A stretch of 50,701 bases of DNA. It comes from Verrucomicrobiaceae bacterium. GTDB taxonomy: Bacteria > Verrucomicrobiota > Verrucomicrobiia > Chthoniobacterales > JAATET01. Below the pieces are notes generated by a model. The model was not told where the DNA came from, did not search any database, and saw only the letters and a program-made list of their open reading frames with translations. This document shows, in pieces, positions 37,120-45,990 of the stretch (position 1 is the stretch's first letter; every line of letters begins with the position of its first letter). The stretch is taken from contig JAIYAZ010000153.1 in assembly GCA_027488755.1 (NCBI GenBank), forward strand, positions 1 to 50,701, read 5' to 3'. The position numbers and the translations under genes were made by a program.

Positions 37120-39402
37120 ATGCCCGACCCCGCCATCACTCCCGAAGTCATCGCCAAGCACGGCATCACGCCCGAGGAATACGCCCGCATCCAGCAGATC
37201 CTCGGCCGCGACCCGAACTTCACCGAACTCGGCGTCTTCTCCGTCATGTGGAGCGAGCACTGCTCGTATAAAAACTCCAAGCTTGAGCTCAAAAAATTCC
37301 CCACCACCGGCCCGCGCGTCCTCGTCAAGGCCGGTGAGGAAAACGCCGGCGTCATCGACATCGGCGACGGCTGGGCCATCGCCTTCAAGATGGAGAGCCA
37401 CAACCACCCCAGCGCCGTCGAGCCCTTCCAGGGCGCGGCCACCGGCGTCGGCGGCATCATCCGCGACATCTTCACCATGGGCGCCCGCCCCGTGTTCTCG
37501 CTGAACTCCCTCCGCTTCGGCCCCATCACCGACGACTCCGCCGAGGCCCGCACGAACCGCCGCCTCTTCGCCGGCGTCGTCGCCGGCATCAGCCACTACG
37601 GCAACTGCATCGGCATCCCCACCATCGGCGGTGAGGTCTACTTCGACGAAAGCTACGCCGGCAACCCCCTCGTCAACGTCCTTAACCTCGGCATCCTCCG
37701 CCACGACCAGATCGCCCGCGGCGGCGCCGTCGGCATCGGCAACCCCGTCTTCTACGTCGGCGCCGAGACCGGCCGCGACGGCCTCGCCGGAGCCGCCTTC
37801 GCCTCCCGCGAACTCACCGAGGAATCCAAGGAGGACCGCCCCGCCGTCCAGGTCGGCGACCCCTTCCGCGAAAAACTCCTCCTCGAAGCCTGCCTCGAAC
37901 TCCTCGCCAGCGGCTGCGTCGCCGGCATCCAGGACATGGGCGCCGCCGGCCTGACCTGCTCGACCTGCGAGACCGCCAGCCGCGGCGGCACCGGCGTCGA
38001 GATCGAGCTCGACCTCGTGCCCAAGCGCGAGGACGGCATGACGCCCTACGAAATCCTCCTCAGCGAATCGCAGGAGCGCATGCTCGTCATCGTCAAAAAG
38101 GGCCAGGAGCAGACCGTCCGCGACATCTTCGAAAAATGGGACCTCCCCTACGCCCTCGTTGGCGAGGTCAAGGACGACGGCATGATGCGCGTGAGACACG
38201 GCGGCCAAACCGTCGTGGAAATCCCCGCCCGCCAGCTCGCCGACGAAGCCCCGCTCTACGCCCGCGAAGCCGCGGAAAAAACCGCGGATTTCGCAGATTT
38301 CGCGGAGGAACTTTCTAAAATCCTTTCTGCGCCTTCTGCGTCCTCGGCGGTTCAGAAATCCCTCGTCGCCCTGCTCGCCGATCCCTCGATCGCCAGCAAG
38401 CGCTGGGTCTGGCGTCAATACGACCACATGGTCCGCCTCGGTGCCGCCGTGCTCCCCGGCTCCGACGCCGCCGTCTTCCACGTCCGCGAGGCCGACAAAT
38501 TCCTCGCCGCCTCCGCCGACTGCAACGCGATCTACTGCCGACAGGACCCCCGCGAGGGTGCCCGCATCGCCGTCGCCGAATGCTGCCGCAACCTCGCCTG
38601 CTCCGGCGCGACCCCGCTCGCCCTCACCGACAACCTCAACTTCGGCAACCCCCACAAACCCGAAAACTTCCTCCAGCTCCGCGAGGCCGTCGAGGGCATG
38701 GCCGAAGCCTGCCGCGTGTTCGACACGCCCGTCACCGGCGGCAACGTCAGCCTCTACAACGAGAGCCCCGTCGCGGCGATCGACCCCACGCCCACCGTCG
38801 CCGTCGTCGGCCTCATCGCCGACCCCGCGCACATCACCACCAGCGCCTTCAAGCAGGCCGGCGACGTCATCATCCTCCTCGGCGACCTCGTGGAGAACAC
38901 GCCCGCCCAGGGCATGGGTGCCAGCCACTACCTCAAGGTCCTCCATGGCCGCAAAGCCGGCTCGCCCCCCGCGCTCGACTACGACCGCGAGCTCGCCCTG
39001 CACAACGCCCTCCGCGCCCTCATCGCCGCCGGCCTCGTCCGGAGCGCCCACGATTGCAGCGAAGGCGGCCTCGCCGTCGCCGTCGCCGAGTCCTGCCTCG
39101 CCGCCACCCCCGCCCTCGGCGCCAGCATCTCCCATCTTCCCTCTTCCAGCTCCGGAACGACGTCACCGCTCGTGACGTTGTTCAACGAAAGCCAGTCCCG
39201 CGTCGTGATCAGCGTCCGCCCGGAAAACCTCGACGCGACCCTCTTCCAGCTCCAGCAACTCGGCGTGCCCGCCACCCGCCTCGGCGAAGTCACCTCCGGC
39301 GACACGCTGGAAATCAGCGCCGGCCCCGAAACCTACCGCTGGCCGCTCGCCGACCTCCACCGCGCTTGGGCCGACACCATCGGCACGCTCATGGAGGGCT
39401 GA
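37120..39402 (+). CDS. purL: Phosphoribosylformylglycinamidine synthase subunit PurL
   Basis: The large FGAM synthase subunit, small-PurL type (760 residues), which works with PurS and PurQ. Signatures include [85 protein letters not shown] and [11 protein letters not shown]. Between the two halves, at about residues 387-412, the protein contains [13 protein letters not shown] and [12 protein letters not shown], encoded by a palindromic 9-base-period repeat (listed separately). That spot is a variable linker in PurL proteins, so activity is likely kept. Confidence 0.96.
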   Translation: MPDPAITPEVIAKHGITPEEYARIQQILGRDPNFTELGVFSVMWSEHCSYKNSKLELKKFPTTGPRVLVKAGEENAGVIDIGDGWAIAFKMESHNHPSAVEPFQGAATGVGGIIRDIFTMGARPVFSLNSLRFGPITDDSAEARTNRRLFAGVVAGISHYGNCIGIPTIGGEVYFDESYAGNPLVNVLNLGILRHDQIARGGAVGIGNPVFYVGAETGRDGLAGAAFASRELTEESKEDRPAVQVGDPFREKLLLEACLELLASGCVAGIQDMGAAGLTCSTCETASRGGTGVEIELDLVPKREDGMTPYEILLSESQERMLVIVKKGQEQTVRDIFEKWDLPYALVGEVKDDGMMRVRHGGQTVVEIPARQLADEAPLYAREAAEKTADFADFAEELSKILSAPSASSAVQKSLVALLADPSIASKRWVWRQYDHMVRLGAAVLPGSDAAVFHVREADKFLAASADCNAIYCRQDPREGARIAVAECCRNLACSGATPLALTDNLNFGNPHKPENFLQLREAVEGMAEACRVFDTPVTGGNVSLYNESPVAAIDPTPTVAVVGLIADPAHITTSAFKQAGDVIILLGDLVENTPAQGMGASHYLKVLHGRKAGSPPALDYDRELALHNALRALIAAGLVRSAHDCSEGGLAVAVAESCLAATPALGASISHLPSSSSGTTSPLVTLFNESQSRVVISVRPENLDATLFQLQQLGVPATRLGEVTSGDTLEISAGPETYRWPLADLHRAWADTIGTLMEG
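38281..38353. repeat. Palindromic 9-nt-period repeat embedded in frame in purL
   Basis: The left arm reads CGCGGATTT, CGCAGATTT, CGCGGAGGA as three 9-base units; the complement of the right arm reads CGCCGAGGA, CGCAGAAGG, CGCAGAAAG. The outer ends pair as ACCGC and GCGGT. Because the unit is nine bases, the reading frame is kept and gives ADFADFAEE. The pattern matches that of the intergenic element near 31897 and differs from surrounding codon usage. Confidence 0.75.
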
Positions 39403-39407
39403 CCCGC

Positions 39408-39539
39408 ATGGACGCCATCCTCGAAGAAATGGCCGACTTCGCCTTCGAGATGCTGGAATCCCACCGCCGACGCGGCCGGCCCTACATCGACCCCTACACC
39501 AACCAGCTCGTTCGCCCCACCCCGCCCCCGCAGGTCTAG
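39408..39539 (+). CDS. Small acidic protein, unknown function
   Basis: A 43-residue open frame starting five bases after the purL stop: MDAILEEMADFAFEMLESH, then an Arg-rich stretch RRRGRPYIDPYTNQ and a Pro-rich end. The codon style matches nearby genes and the composition is protein-like (amphipathic helix plus RPYIDPYTN). It would be translated from the purSQL mRNA. No family recognised; comparison with relatives would decide whether it is real. Confidence 0.5.
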   Translation: MDAILEEMADFAFEMLESHRRRGRPYIDPYTNQLVRPTPPPQV

Positions 39540-39555
39540 CGATAACCGATCTCCC

Positions 39556-39585
39556 TTGACGCAATCGCGACGCGCTTGCTAAGCG
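39556..39585 (+). promoter_or_regulatory. Possible promoter of the small exported coiled-coil gene
   Basis: TTGACG (39556-39561), an 18-base spacer, and TAAGCG (39580-39585) lie just before the ATG at 39593. The -35-like hexamer is good, the -10-like one partial. Transcription would start almost at the start codon. Confidence 0.35.
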
Positions 39586-39592
39586 AGCAGGC

Positions 39593-39970
39593 ATGAAGCG
39601 GATTCTCGGGGTTATTGGGGTGGTTCTGGGGTTTTCGGGGTTCGTGGCGACCGCCGCCGACCGCAACGCGCAACTCACCGAACTCGAAGCCCTCAAGGCC
39701 GAGCTGAAGCCCCTGCGCCAGCGGGCCTACCTCGAAAAGGACGTCATCGCTGCCAAAAAGACCCTCGACGACGCCTACCGCGCCTACTGGAAAGCCGTGC
39801 GCACCGCCATGCTCCGTCTGGAGCCCGCGAAAAAGCCGCTCATCGAAAAGGAGGCCGAACTCCGTAAAGCCACCACCCCCGGCGGCAGCCGCGCCGAGGA
39901 CTACGAAAAGAAGGCCGCCGCCACGCCGGCCCCCAGCCCGGCCAAACCGGCGAAACCCTCCGCCGACTAG
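39593..39970 (+). CDS. Small exported coiled-coil protein, unknown function
   Basis: 125 residues: a signal peptide (KRILGVIGVVLGFSGFVATA), then a charged helical segment (about 25-95; LTELEALKAELKPLRQRAYLEKD, KKTLDDAYRAYWKAVRTAML) likely to form a coiled coil, and a tail rich in Ala, Pro and Lys. No enzyme motif is visible. Periplasmic or surface location is inferred from the signal peptide. Its stop overlaps by four bases the stop of the convergent beta-helix gene. The codons at the very start (gtt, ggg) are less C-biased than the rest. Confidence 0.7.
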   Translation: MKRILGVIGVVLGFSGFVATAADRNAQLTELEALKAELKPLRQRAYLEKDVIAAKKTLDDAYRAYWKAVRTAMLRLEPAKKPLIEKEAELRKATTPGGSRAEDYEKKAAATPAPSPAKPAKPSAD

Positions 39971-41847
39971 TCCGGCCGGGCGGCCTCCCCGGGCGCCCGG
40001 GGATGATAACCGGGACGGATACCCGCGCGCTTCATCACCTCCTCGACCTGCGCCATGGCCCGGAAAGCGACCATGCGCTGTGGCTTTGGGCGCGGATTCT
40101 CCCCATCGGGCGCGGCCCAGAGCATGCCTTCGTTTTCGACGAAGGTGTTGTCCTTCGCACGGTTCACGGCCCCGTAAAACGTGGGCACATTCACGATGAC
40201 GTTGCGCCGCACGGTGACGAACTGCGTAAAGTTATCGAGGTAGATGCCGCTGATCCAGAAGTCCCCCGTCCACGGGCTGCGCCGGAGATCGGCGATGACG
40301 TTTTCCTCGATCACCGTGCCGCGCTGCTGGCCGCCGAGCGTGTAAATGCCGCCGCCGTCATCGAGCAGCTGCATCACACGTTCGATGCGGTTGCCGCGCA
40401 CCCGGTTGTCGCGGCAGCCCCAGTCCTTGTAACCGCCGGGTTGGTTTCCGATCTGGATGCCCGAATACGGCAGATCATGGATCTCGTTGTGGTCGACGAG
40501 CAGCCCGCGCACGAAGTGGGCGAGAATCGCGCCGCCGTTCACGTATTGCCGGCCGCATTCGTGAATGCGGTTGTTCCAGATCGCCACGTTCACGCTGCGC
40601 AGCTCGGGTTGGCTTCCCGACGTGCCCGGCCCCTCTTCCTGCATGAAGCGGGTGGTGCCCGTCTCCACTTCGATTTCGATGCCGTTGGCCATCACCGGCC
40701 CGATGTCGTTGCCCTCGATGTCGGAGTCCGACACATCCTGCCAGAATTGGATGCCGGTCGCGCCGGCGTTGCGGATGCGGCACTCGCGGATGCCCAGCTT
40801 CGTCGCGTGCCGCCCGCGAATCATCCCCGGCGGGTAATCCATGCCCTCATAACCCCGGGGGCCATCGTAAGGCTGCGCAAACTGCGTCGACGCAAACGAA
40901 CGCTCCGACGGCCGCGTCCAGTTGCTGCATTCAAAGCCGATGCCGCGAATCTCCAGGTGGCGCACCGGCTCGGCCAGCGTGCCGACCACGTCGAGCAAAA
41001 CGGGCACCCCCGGCACCTCGACAAGATGTTTTGCGGGGTCCACTCCCGGGCCAAAACGCACGCGCAGCCGGCCGCTGCGGGGGTCATGATACCACTCGCC
41101 CACTTCGTCCACAAAACCCGCGGCATCCTCAAAGTGGAAGGGAAAGCTGGCGAAATAGTCGTTCGGCTTCAGAAAGAAGGCGGCCTCCTCCGGCGAATCA
41201 ATGCCGATCGCCACGTGGTCCGCGCCTTCCTCGACCGCGCCCACCCGGCCGCGGTAATGCGTCCAGTGGCCGTTCCATGCGACTTCAAGCGTGGCATTGC
41301 CCGCCAAAGCCCGGACCTCGCGCCATTGTTCGGGCGGGATGAGCAGGCGCCGGCCTTTGACATCCGCGCCCTTCAACCGCCAGAACGGGCCGTGCCAGCC
41401 CCCGTTGGGGTGGCGCGCCCGCGTCAGTAAAGCCCCGTCGAGGTAGACCTGGCGAAAACGCGCCTTCCCGGCGTCGGCCTCATACAGCCCGGCCGCAGCG
41501 TCGAGCACGCGCCAGCCCGTCACCACCTTTCCCCCGCTCACGACCGGTTTCTCGCCCGGCGCGGCCCGGTAGGTCATCGGCGCGCCCGGCCGGCCCGAGT
41601 CGCGGGCATCGAGCCGAAAGCTTTCCTCGAGCCGGTAGGTGCCGCCGAGGAGGGAAACCGTCACCGGCCCCGGCCCCGCCCGCAATGCAGCGCGGGCCGC
41701 TTCGCGCGCGGCCCCCAGCCCGACCAGCGGACGCCCGCGGCTGCCGTCGCCGCCGCCCGCGCCGGCGGGCGCGACAAAAATTTCGCGCCCACCCGCCGTG
41801 GAGATTCCCGGAAGCACCAGCGCGAGGAGGAGGAAACGAAGCTTCAT
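39967..41847 (-). CDS. Exported right-handed beta-helix protein (GH141-like candidate)
   Basis: 626 residues with a signal peptide (KLRFLLLALVLPGISTAGG). REIFVAPAGAGGGDGSRGRPL, LLGGTYRLEESFRLDARDSG and TYRAAPGEKPVVSGGKVVTGW follow, the opening pattern of large beta-helix glycosidases such as GH141 (fucosidase/xylanase). The C-terminal half has helix coils with repeated N-x-I/V segments (WNNRIHECGRQYVNGGAI, VDHNEIHDLPYSGIQIGNQ, DNRVRGNRIERVMQLLDDGGGIYTLGG). It overlaps the fucosidase gene upstream by four bases, supporting a shared glycan target. The start before KLRFLLL was chosen for the signal peptide. Family placement is tentative. Confidence 0.75.
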   Translation of the reverse strand: MKLRFLLLALVLPGISTAGGREIFVAPAGAGGGDGSRGRPLVGLGAAREAARAALRAGPGPVTVSLLGGTYRLEESFRLDARDSGRPGAPMTYRAAPGEKPVVSGGKVVTGWRVLDAAAGLYEADAGKARFRQVYLDGALLTRARHPNGGWHGPFWRLKGADVKGRRLLIPPEQWREVRALAGNATLEVAWNGHWTHYRGRVGAVEEGADHVAIGIDSPEEAAFFLKPNDYFASFPFHFEDAAGFVDEVGEWYHDPRSGRLRVRFGPGVDPAKHLVEVPGVPVLLDVVGTLAEPVRHLEIRGIGFECSNWTRPSERSFASTQFAQPYDGPRGYEGMDYPPGMIRGRHATKLGIRECRIRNAGATGIQFWQDVSDSDIEGNDIGPVMANGIEIEVETGTTRFMQEEGPGTSGSQPELRSVNVAIWNNRIHECGRQYVNGGAILAHFVRGLLVDHNEIHDLPYSGIQIGNQPGGYKDWGCRDNRVRGNRIERVMQLLDDGGGIYTLGGQQRGTVIEENVIADLRRSPWTGDFWISGIYLDNFTQFVTVRRNVIVNVPTFYGAVNRAKDNTFVENEGMLWAAPDGENPRPKPQRMVAFRAMAQVEEVMKRAGIRPGYHPRAPGEAARPD

Positions 41848-43226
41848 GGGGGAGTCGGGGTGGGGTGGGAAAACGTGACGCGGAACACCCACACGGGCAC
41901 GACGCCCGGACGGGTGGCGGGAAATACCACGCGGAGCTCGTCGTCGGTTTGCTCCCAATCGAGCGCGCCGGCGTGACCGAGGAGCGTGACATCGGCGACG
42001 CGGGGCTCGCCCGGAGCGCGGCGACCAAGCGCCCGCACGGTGACCGTCTCCGCGCGCCAGCTTCGCGCGATCACGTGGAGGGCACCGTCCGCGCCAAGGG
42101 TGAAGCGCAGGTCGGGCTCAAGTTCGCGGGAAATCCGGTCGCGCACGGTGTCCGCCGCCGCCGCGTCCTCCGTCGGTCCCGGCGCGGCGTTTTCCGTGGC
42201 GGGGCTTTCGCCGAACTCGCGCCACGGCCGCGCGCCATGGATGGCCGCACCGTTCCCGGCGAGCCAGTCGCCCACGACCTTGAGATGGGCGGCCGCGCCA
42301 GCGGGCCAGGTGCCGTCGGCGCGGGGTCCAACGTTGAAGAGGAGGTTGCCGTTTTTGGCGGTGACGTCGGCGAGCAGGCGGACGATTTGCTCGGGGGTTT
42401 TCCAGTCAAGGTCGCGGGGGTGGAAGCCCCAGTTTTTGCCGAGGGTGGCGCAGGTTTCCCACGGGTGGTCGAGGGCGGTCGTGGGCACGTCCTGTTCGTG
42501 GGTCTCGTAGTCGCCCTGGGCGTTGCCGACGCGGTCGTTGACGACGCAGGCCGGCTGGAGTTCGCGGATGAGCGCGCGGAGTTCCGCGCTTTGGGCCGGG
42601 GTGATGCCTTCCGGGGTATCGAACCACAGGAGATCCACCGGGCCATACTGCGTGAGCAGCTCGCGAACTTGCGGTAGAACCTTGCGGCGGAAATACCGGT
42701 CAAAAACCTTGGCGCCCTCGTTGGGGTAATCCCAGGTATTCGAGCGGCCGCCGGGGGTCGGCCAGTCGGTGGGCGCGTCGGGGTCGTGCCAGTCGCGGCC
42801 AAGCGAGTAATAAAGCCCGAAGAGCAGGCCGTGGCGGCGGCAGGCGGCGGCGAGTTCGGCCACGGGATCGCGCAGGAAACCGGCGTGGTCGACGATGTTG
42901 AAGGGCTGGGAGGGCGAGCGGAACATCGCAAAGCCCTCGTGGTGCTTCGTCGTGAAGACGAGGTAACGCATGCCGGCCGCGCGGGCGTCCCGTGCCCAAG
43001 CGTCGGCATCAAACGCCGTGGGGCGGAAATCCCGCGCGAACGCTTCGTATTCCGTGATCGGAATGCGGGCCTGGAGCTGCAGAAATTCGGTGAAGCCCTT
43101 GCCCTTCCATGGACCTTCGGTGGCGACCCACGAGCCTTTCCACTGGCCTTCGGCGAAGGAATAGAGGCCCCAGTGGATGAAGAGACCGAAGCGGGCGTCG
43201 CGCCATTTTTCGAGCGGAGTCATCAC
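41844..43226 (-). CDS. Alpha-L-fucosidase, glycoside hydrolase family 29
   Basis: Removes terminal alpha-fucose by a retaining mechanism. N-terminal WRDARFGLFIHWGLYS, YLVFTTKHHEGFAMF (His95, His96), YYSLGRDWHDPD, and the nucleophile Asp203 in LLWFDTPEG are family signatures, followed by NLLFNVGPRADGTW. The C-terminal beta domain runs from about 365. No signal peptide is visible at the chosen start (TPLEKWRDARFG), although the flanking beta-helix proteins are exported, so it may be cytoplasmic or exported another way. It lies between two beta-helix genes in one operon. Confidence 0.93.
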   Translation of the reverse strand: MMTPLEKWRDARFGLFIHWGLYSFAEGQWKGSWVATEGPWKGKGFTEFLQLQARIPITEYEAFARDFRPTAFDADAWARDARAAGMRYLVFTTKHHEGFAMFRSPSQPFNIVDHAGFLRDPVAELAAACRRHGLLFGLYYSLGRDWHDPDAPTDWPTPGGRSNTWDYPNEGAKVFDRYFRRKVLPQVRELLTQYGPVDLLWFDTPEGITPAQSAELRALIRELQPACVVNDRVGNAQGDYETHEQDVPTTALDHPWETCATLGKNWGFHPRDLDWKTPEQIVRLLADVTAKNGNLLFNVGPRADGTWPAGAAAHLKVVGDWLAGNGAAIHGARPWREFGESPATENAAPGPTEDAAAADTVRDRISRELEPDLRFTLGADGALHVIARSWRAETVTVRALGRRAPGEPRVADVTLLGHAGALDWEQTDDELRVVFPATRPGVVPVWVFRVTFSHPTPTPP

Positions 43227-43241
43227 GACGGGGCTCTCCCT

Positions 43242-45863
43242 TCAGGGTGGCGTCGCGGGCCTGGGCGCAGGCGACGGCGTGGGCGTTGGGGGCGGCGCGA
43301 GAAGAGCTTCACGGCGGGCGCGGATCTGGGCCTCGTGGTCGCGCTGCCATTGGTAGATCGAGGCGACCTTCGGCTGGGGCCGCGGGGGCAGGGGCTCGGG
43401 GATTTCCGCGACGAGGACGTTGCCCTGATCACGCGCGAGGCGGGTGCGGCCGCCGGCGAATCCCACGAGCGGCGGCCGGGTGCCGTAGAACTGATTGTCG
43501 ATGAGTTCGACGCCCACGGCGTCGGACCCCAGCACGACGGTCGGCGAAACCTCCTGCCGGAGAATGAAGACGTTGCCCGCGAGGATGTGGTCGAAGCTTT
43601 TTTCCTTCGCGTAGACCGCGCGACCGCTGCCGACGTCGAAGCGGTTGAAGAGAATGAGCCAGCCCTCGTTGCCGCCGAGCATGAAGAGGCCGTCCTTCCG
43701 CGAGACGATATCGTTGTTGTAAACGACGTTGCGCGGGCCCTGCGGACCGTGCAGCCCGCTGGAGGGGCCAGAGGCGTAGAGGCCGTGACCGTAGCTGCCG
43801 CCGTCGCCACGGGAGTCGATGAAGTTTTGCTCGTAGAGATTTTCCAGCGTCCAGCCGGCGTGCCACTGGCCGTCGCTGCCAAGAAAGCGGCTGCGGCGCA
43901 CGACGTTGCCGGAGGAGTTCCACTGGCTGTTCGGGGCGTGGCGCATGCCGCGGACCTCGATGGTGTCGAGCAGGCAATCCCAACTGCGGTCGAAGCCGAC
44001 GTAGCCCGTGCCGCCGCCGCCCTTGAAGATGGCTTCGTCGAAGAGGCAGTCGCGCGCCTCGATGTGTTTGGACATCACGAAGTAGGCGGCGTTGCGCCCG
44101 GTATTTTTCACGGTGACGTTCTTCAGCCAGCAGCCCCAGGCGAAGGAGGTGCTCACCCCGTTGGTCCAAAGATCGTCGATGGCGTGCCAGAGGGTGGTGC
44201 CAATGACGGGGCCGCGTGGTCCCTGCCCCGGCACGACCTCCTGCTCAAGGCTCAGCCCCTCGAGGCCCGATCCCTGAATGACCTGCACCTTCTGCGCGAA
44301 GGAGCCGTCGGCCCGCAGAAAATCGGCGCGCAGCGGCTGGTTGAGGGTGACCCGGTCGCCCGCGACCGCGGTGATCTCATGGAGATTCTGCGCCTGGATG
44401 CCCCAGCTCGAGTTGTGCCCGGCGAGAGTTTTCCACCGCTCGCTGGCCGGCGCGACGAGGCTGATTTTATCGCCCGGGACTAGGCCGTGGCCGGCGGCGA
44501 GAGTAAGCGCGTTGCGCCCGCGCCGACCGTCGGCCTGCAGGAGCACGGGCCCCGCGACGATGCCACGCCCGACAAAGTTAACGGCGCCCAACTGGGCCGG
44601 GGCGGGCTCGCCGTTCCACCCGCGGGTGAGACGGAGTTCGATGGATTTTTCGACGCGGGGGCCGCCGTCATATTCGGCAATGGCGGTGAAGACGTGCGGG
44701 CCTTCGCCCAGCTTGCCCAGAGCCTGCGCGCCACTGACGCGGAGGGAGAACGTGTTGCCCCAGTGATCCTGGCGGACGCGCCGGTCGAGGGTCTGATTCC
44801 CGGCGCGGAGCTCCAGGGCCACGAGGTTTTTGGGGTTGGCGTGAAACTCGATCGTGGAGTTCTGCGCGAGTTCCTGCCCGGGCTTGAGGCGGAAAAAGCG
44901 GATCTCGCCGAAGGGGATGTGGTAGCGGAAAAGCAGCCGGGTCTTTTCGGGGCCGGCCCCGCGGATCGTGACGCGGTTGCCAAAGATCATCACGGGCTCG
45001 TCGAGAACGTAGTCGCCCTCGCCGAGCAGGATGGCCCCGCCGCCCTGCGCCGCCACGCGCGCGGCGGCCGCCTCCAGCACCGCGGTAACATTGCCTCCGG
45101 GGGTGGCCCCGAGTTCCGCCAGCCGCACCACGACCGGGGCCTGCGGAATGCCGCCGGGCACGCCGGCCCACGTGAAGTCGGGGTAGACGCGGCCGTCGGG
45201 ACCGATGACGTCGGCGGCGGTGAGTCGGGCGGTCTCCGCGGGACGGAGTTTGTAGGTCCCGGGCCAGGGCGCGGCGAGCGCGAGGGGCTGGGCGCGCAGC
45301 GCGAAGGCATCGAGATCAATCACGTAGGACGGCGGGCGCCACGGCGGACGCTGGATAGCGACATCCATCGTCACGGCGCTCGTTGGCGGCACCGCGTCGA
45401 GCGAGGCGGCGGCCCATTTGCGGTCCTTCGCGGCGTTCACGCGTCCCTCCTCGCGCAGGAGCTCGCGGCCGTCGGCGTCGAAGAAGCGCAGGTAGACGTT
45501 GGTGCCGTCGCCCGCCACCACGCGGCCCTGCCACGACAAGCGGTAGGTCACCCCGGGTTGAACGGGGATGCGCGCACTGGCGACCAAGGCCCCGCGGTCG
45601 TCACCCGGGCTTTCGAGGCGCAGACCCTTGCCGCCCTCGAAGGCCGCCTCCGGCGCGAGCCGGGCAAGGCCGGCGGCTCCGTCGAGATCCCAGCGGGTGG
45701 GGTTCGCTTCGAACCCGGCGTCGGGCAATTCCCCGGGACGCCCGGCGGGCGGGGTCGGTGCGGTCTGGGCGGACAACGCTCCGCAGACCCCCGCAAGGAG
45801 AAGAACGGTCAGGCGGCGGCGGCACGTCGGCCGGACCCGCGGGAAGGAGGACGGGAGGGACAT
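43242..45863 (-). CDS. Exported beta-helix protein with N-terminal carbohydrate-binding-like domain
   Basis: 873 residues. After a signal peptide (RRRLTVLLLAGVCGALSAQ) comes a jelly-roll-like region (about 45-190: DAGFEANPTRWDLDGAAG, VQPGVTYRLSWQGRV) resembling CBM4/9-type or family-wide 'DUF642-like' sandwiches. A pectate-lyase superfamily entry segment follows (VLEAAAARVAAQGGGAILL, GDYVLDEPVMI, NRVTIRGAG), and then beta-helix coils to about 840. The C-terminus is Pro/Thr-rich. It is first in the minus-strand operon, 15 bases before the GH29 gene. A polysaccharide lyase or glycosidase role is inferred; no catalytic residues were identified. The start was set for the signal peptide. Confidence 0.75.
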   Translation of the reverse strand: MSLPSSFPRVRPTCRRRLTVLLLAGVCGALSAQTAPTPPAGRPGELPDAGFEANPTRWDLDGAAGLARLAPEAAFEGGKGLRLESPGDDRGALVASARIPVQPGVTYRLSWQGRVVAGDGTNVYLRFFDADGRELLREEGRVNAAKDRKWAAASLDAVPPTSAVTMDVAIQRPPWRPPSYVIDLDAFALRAQPLALAAPWPGTYKLRPAETARLTAADVIGPDGRVYPDFTWAGVPGGIPQAPVVVRLAELGATPGGNVTAVLEAAAARVAAQGGGAILLGEGDYVLDEPVMIFGNRVTIRGAGPEKTRLLFRYHIPFGEIRFFRLKPGQELAQNSTIEFHANPKNLVALELRAGNQTLDRRVRQDHWGNTFSLRVSGAQALGKLGEGPHVFTAIAEYDGGPRVEKSIELRLTRGWNGEPAPAQLGAVNFVGRGIVAGPVLLQADGRRGRNALTLAAGHGLVPGDKISLVAPASERWKTLAGHNSSWGIQAQNLHEITAVAGDRVTLNQPLRADFLRADGSFAQKVQVIQGSGLEGLSLEQEVVPGQGPRGPVIGTTLWHAIDDLWTNGVSTSFAWGCWLKNVTVKNTGRNAAYFVMSKHIEARDCLFDEAIFKGGGGTGYVGFDRSWDCLLDTIEVRGMRHAPNSQWNSSGNVVRRSRFLGSDGQWHAGWTLENLYEQNFIDSRGDGGSYGHGLYASGPSSGLHGPQGPRNVVYNNDIVSRKDGLFMLGGNEGWLILFNRFDVGSGRAVYAKEKSFDHILAGNVFILRQEVSPTVVLGSDAVGVELIDNQFYGTRPPLVGFAGGRTRLARDQGNVLVAEIPEPLPPRPQPKVASIYQWQRDHEAQIRARREALLAPPPTPTPSPAPRPATPP

Positions 45864-45956
45864 ATCGGGGGGATGTTTGGATAATGGGGGCGAACCGCCG
45901 CGAAGGACAGCCTCCACTGCCAATCGATCGGACGCACTGAAGCGATCCCATTTCCG

Positions 45957-45974
45957 TTTACTCGATGAAGTAAA
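45957..45974. promoter_or_regulatory. Palindrome TTTACT-N6-AGTAAA, candidate operator of the glycan operon
   Basis: Perfect 6-base arms (45957-45962, 45969-45974) surround CGATGA, about 95 bases upstream of the first beta-helix gene and 17 bases after the stop of the methyltransferase gene. Size and symmetry suit a LacI-type dimeric repressor. No regulator gene is adjacent. A/T-rich arms stand out in this GC-rich DNA. Confidence 0.5.
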
Positions 45975-45990
45975 TTCCGGCGCCGCGGGG

